Of a stretch of 64,000 nt of DNA, positions 61,901 to 64,000 are shown piece after piece; position 1 is the first letter of the stretch, and each line of letters begins with the position of its first letter. The stretch lies in the NCBI GenBank assembly GCA_963677915.2, contig CAXXGE010000038.1, positions 112,603 through 176,602 of the forward strand, read 5' to 3'. A program made the translations under genes and the position numbers. Source of the DNA: G963677915 sp963677915 (GTDB taxonomy: Bacteria; Bacillota; Clostridia; Lachnospirales; Vallitaleaceae). The notes beneath the pieces were generated by a model. That model was not told the origin of the DNA. It saw only the letters and a program-made list of their open reading frames with translations, and made no database searches.

Positions 61901-61932
61901 CTTTCGCGGCATAAAGTAGCTATAGGGCGGCA

Positions 61933-63013
61933 TCAGGCAGTTGCCGATTTACTGGATGTATCGTGTACAGCTTTTTCAGGATTTAACCATACCTGCTTTT
62001 CGATAGACCAATCCCTTGTATCACCGGCCCATCTGTTGGGGTTCTTAAGCCGGGCGGTTTTATAGACCAGATCGCGCTTGGCGAGAATACTTAGGCCATG
62101 GTCTTTGGAGTGTCTCTGGTTGGGCGTCAGGAACTTGATCCCACTGTGTCTGTGGTTGTTGTTGTACCAATCCACGAAATCGTGGACCCATTCACGGGCT
62201 TCGTTGATGGTCTTGAAGCCTTTTGGCTGGTAATTACACCGGTATTTCAAAGTCTTGAACAGGCTTTCTGCATATGGATTGTCATTGCTGACACGCGGCC
62301 TGCTTCTGGAAGGCGTAATGCCCAAGTTGTAGAGCGTTTCAAGCATAGTAGCACCCTTCATGGGTGAACCATTGTCCGAATGCAGCACCAAGGGATGTTG
62401 CCTGTTGACCAGATTTTCTGCGATAATGGCCCGGCGAATAAGTTCGCTTGCATTTTCAGCAGATTCGGCCTCCCATACTTCCCATGCGATGATTTTCCTG
62501 CTGAACAGATCGGAGATCATGTACAGATAATAGTGACGTCCTTTGACAGGTCCATTCAGGTAGGTGATGTCCCAGGTGTAAACTCGATTGGGTGCTGTTG
62601 CTACATGTGTTGAAATTTCCCGCTTAACCGGCTCTTTGCTGCGGCCCCGGTGTTGCAGTTGCTTTGCTTCTCTTAGAACACGATAAAAGGTTGATTCCGA
62701 TGCTATATAGATGCCCCTGTCAGCCAGTATCGGCACAATCTGGCTTGGCGGCAGATTGCCTGAACTCAGGCAGATTGACCACCTTCAGTATTTGTTCGAC
62801 CTCTTCATCCGAAAGCTTGTTATGTGGCTCGGGATGAACAGCGATGGTGCGCTTATCGATATGCTGCTGGTGTTCTTCGAAGGACTCCCGCCAACGATTA
62901 TAGGTTCTTGTACTGATTTCGGCTTCTTCACAAGCGATGGAGAGACGAGCGCCGGCTTCCACAGCTTCCACTATGAGATCCATCACTTTTTTGCGCAACT
63001 CGGGTTCTGTCAT
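61933..63013 (-). pseudogene. IS3-family transposase OrfB, copy 2, frameshifted
   Basis: Identical to copy 1 except for an inserted C (GATTGCCTGAAC versus GATTGCTGAAC), which ends the first frame after VVNLPEF and leaves the catalytic core (from about MPILADRGIY) in another frame. The DDE residues remain encoded but cannot be joined to the N-terminal part without slippage. Copy 1 could still mobilise this element in trans. Confidence 0.9.
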
Positions 63014-63504
63014 TCTTCCGCGTCGTCGTTCCCCAGTAACGCATCCAGCTTTTTTCTAAGTACCAGAATGGCAGCTGTTTCTGCCAATGCTTTTTCTTTA
63101 CGTTGAAGTTCCTTTTGCAGGGCTCTGATTTCCTTATCTTTGGACTTCATTTCCTTGTTAAGACGGGAAGCTTCTTCAGCAACACCGCCGTTGGCCTGCA
63201 TGCAGGCATCTTTCCAGTCCTTGACCTGCTCGGGGTATAGCCCTTTTGAGCGGCAGTACTTGGAAAGTTCGGCTTCATTCATGCTCGTCGTTTCCAAGAC
63301 TATCATGAATTTTTCCTGGCTGCTCCACCGATCGGTATCACTCGTTTTCAATGGCTCGCCTGACGACATGTGTTTCTTTTTCCATTTGTTTAGTGTCGCA
63401 ATGCTGACATTTGTTTCCTTGGATATTTTGGAAACCGGTTCGCTGTTTGGCGGCAGCATCCTGGCAATCATTTTCTCTTTGAATTCTTTGCTGTAACTTG
63501 TCAT
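63010..63504 (-). CDS. IS3-family transposase OrfA, copy 2
   Basis: 164 residues, identical in sequence to the OrfA at 52769, with the same CGGAGGG ribosome site and ATGA overlap with OrfB. Double helix-turn-helix plus coiled coil. Without a full-length OrfB in this copy it may act only as a DNA-binding regulator. Confidence 0.9.
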   Translation of the reverse strand: MTSYSKEFKEKMIARMLPPNSEPVSKISKETNVSIATLNKWKKKHMSSGEPLKTSDTDRWSSQEKFMIVLETTSMNEAELSKYCRSKGLYPEQVKDWKDACMQANGGVAEEASRLNKEMKSKDKEIRALQKELQRKEKALAETAAILVLRKKLDALLGNDDAEE

Positions 63505-63956
63505 GTGTTGTGTCCCTCCGTCTTCTTAAGACTACAATATACTATTTTCTCAACTACATGACAACTAGTCTAACACCTAGGGATAGCCTGAAATCAGGGC
63601 GTTTGGGGGTTTTTGGCAAGAATAATAGAGATGAATTTTAGCCTCCTACGTGAAAATGTAGGAGGTTTTTGCTTGGGGGGACACTTTTACGCAAAAATGC
63701 AGGGATTCGGCAGGGGGGGGTATTTTAGATTCGCGGAATGGTATAAATGTCAGAATCGTAATAGGTAGGATGTGGGAAATAGCTTGCTTGTTAGACAAAA
63801 CCGGTATTATAGCCTAAACAACATAAAGGAAAACAGACTAAATGATAAGTAGACTATTGTGTATAAAGCTAAAATATTTGAAAAATTGAAAGCAAAAGTA
63901 TAAGATTAATATTGTGATATACATGCATGCATTACTACGAGTCTTGGAGGTGTCTT

Positions 63957-64000
63957 ATGCAAGAAAATTCAATAGTACATTTCATACCGGCTAAACCTCC
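63957..64000 (+). CDS. Start of a gene cut by the window edge, possibly a recombinase
   Basis: ATG 63957 follows TTGGAGGTGTCTT and reads MQENSIVHFIPAKP before the sequence ends. A start of the type 'V-H-x-I-P-A-(K/R)-P' is common at the N-terminus of large serine recombinases, directly before their catalytic domain, but 14 residues are too few to be sure. The 210 bases upstream show no other gene. Confidence 0.35.
   Translation, partial: MQENSIVHFIPAKP

Larger units (their letters stand above)
61727..63582 (-). mobile_element. IS3-family element, copy 2 (1856 bp, OrfB frameshifted)
   Basis: Identical ends to copy 1 (CGGAAGTTGTC ... ACACCTAGGG); duplication ATAG at 61723-61726 and 63583-63586. 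One extra C near 62759 makes it 1856 bp and breaks OrfB. Confidence 0.92.
61532..63742 (+). repeat. Dispersed non-coding repeat, copy 4 (split by IS3 copy 2)
   Basis: Left part 61532-61726 with ATGGCGTTTTGATAATG, ACCTTTCCGCAAAAC (61636) and GCTAGTCCGAGAATAG; right part from 63583 with ATAGCCTGAAATCAGG, a G/T-rich block, the hairpin CCTCCTACG/TGTAGGAGG (63642-63665) plus TTTTT, and GCGGAATGGT (63733-63742), one base off the other copies. The IS3 element inserted with 4-bp duplication ATAG. Confidence 0.8.

Noticed and set aside
1..64000. tRNA, rRNA or CRISPR arrays.
   Set aside because: No cloverleaf-like CCA-proximal sequences, rRNA landmarks or regularly spaced short repeats were noticed. 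A tRNA scan would be needed to be certain.

Overview
The window looks like a chromosomal stretch of a low-GC, anaerobic Gram-positive bacterium (Bacillota; Clostridia- or Erysipelotrichia-like). I infer this from the GGAGG-type ribosome sites, AT-rich intergenic DNA, Cys-anchored lipoprotein binding proteins, a hybrid-cluster protein (Hcp) and an NfnAB/SudAB-type ferredoxin/NAD(P)H oxidoreductase. No rRNA, tRNA or CRISPR array was seen. Species cannot be fixed from the sequence alone.

Layout. 0-3.4 kb: a decayed LacI-type regulator, a frameshifted TauE-like permease, a Gfo/Idh oxidoreductase and a stand-alone ribB. 3.9-8.7 kb: a nitrosative-stress-type module (Crp/Fnr regulator, hcp, a two-part permease whose second half carries a C-terminal ferredoxin-like domain, a second Crp/Fnr regulator, a cupin), bracketed by direct copies of a dispersed non-coding repeat. 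9-10.4 kb: a 5'-truncated IS. 10.7-18.8 kb: fructoside locus 1 (LacI, ABC binding protein and two permeases, GH32, broken ROK kinase), split by an IS110 relic. 18.8-20.4 kb: IS3 fragment between 147-bp direct repeats, then repeat copy 3. 20.5-29.5 kb: fructoside locus 2 (divergent LacI, LplB/YtcP-type ABC importer, GH32, ROK fructokinase, GH32-like lipoprotein). 29.7-41.4 kb: a ketohexose operon (LacI, D-psicose/D-tagatose 3-epimerase, oxidoreductase, ribose-type ABC importer, second TIM-barrel isomerase, PfkB kinase, GatZ-like protein, class II aldolase). 41.6-44.1 kb: NfnAB/SudAB pair and a small unknown gene. 44.6-57.0 kb: fructoside locus 3 (ABC importer, GH32-like enzyme, LacI, GH32 broken by insertions, ROK fructokinase). 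57-63.7 kb: nested insertion sequences and repeat copy 4; the start of another gene sits at the right edge.

The genes fit an organism specialised in beta-fructosides and rare ketohexoses. Oligosaccharides enter through several ABC importers, GH32 enzymes release fructose, ROK fructokinases phosphorylate it, and a parallel operon epimerises and phosphorylates a ketohexose and feeds GatYZ-type aldol cleavage to triose phosphates. Each locus has its own LacI regulator, and candidate operators are visible upstream of three of the four.

The accessory layer is rich. Two identical-length (2165 bp net) IS1634/IS4-type elements were each hit by a further IS. All junctions can be resolved by target duplications, so the interrupted GH32 reading frame can be restored exactly. 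Every IS of this type carries a second small coiled-coil ORF and symmetric subterminal motifs that recur in front of the transposase gene. A dispersed repeat (four copies) ends in a hairpin whose arms change sequence while keeping pairing, suggesting a structured transcript or terminator rather than mere junk.
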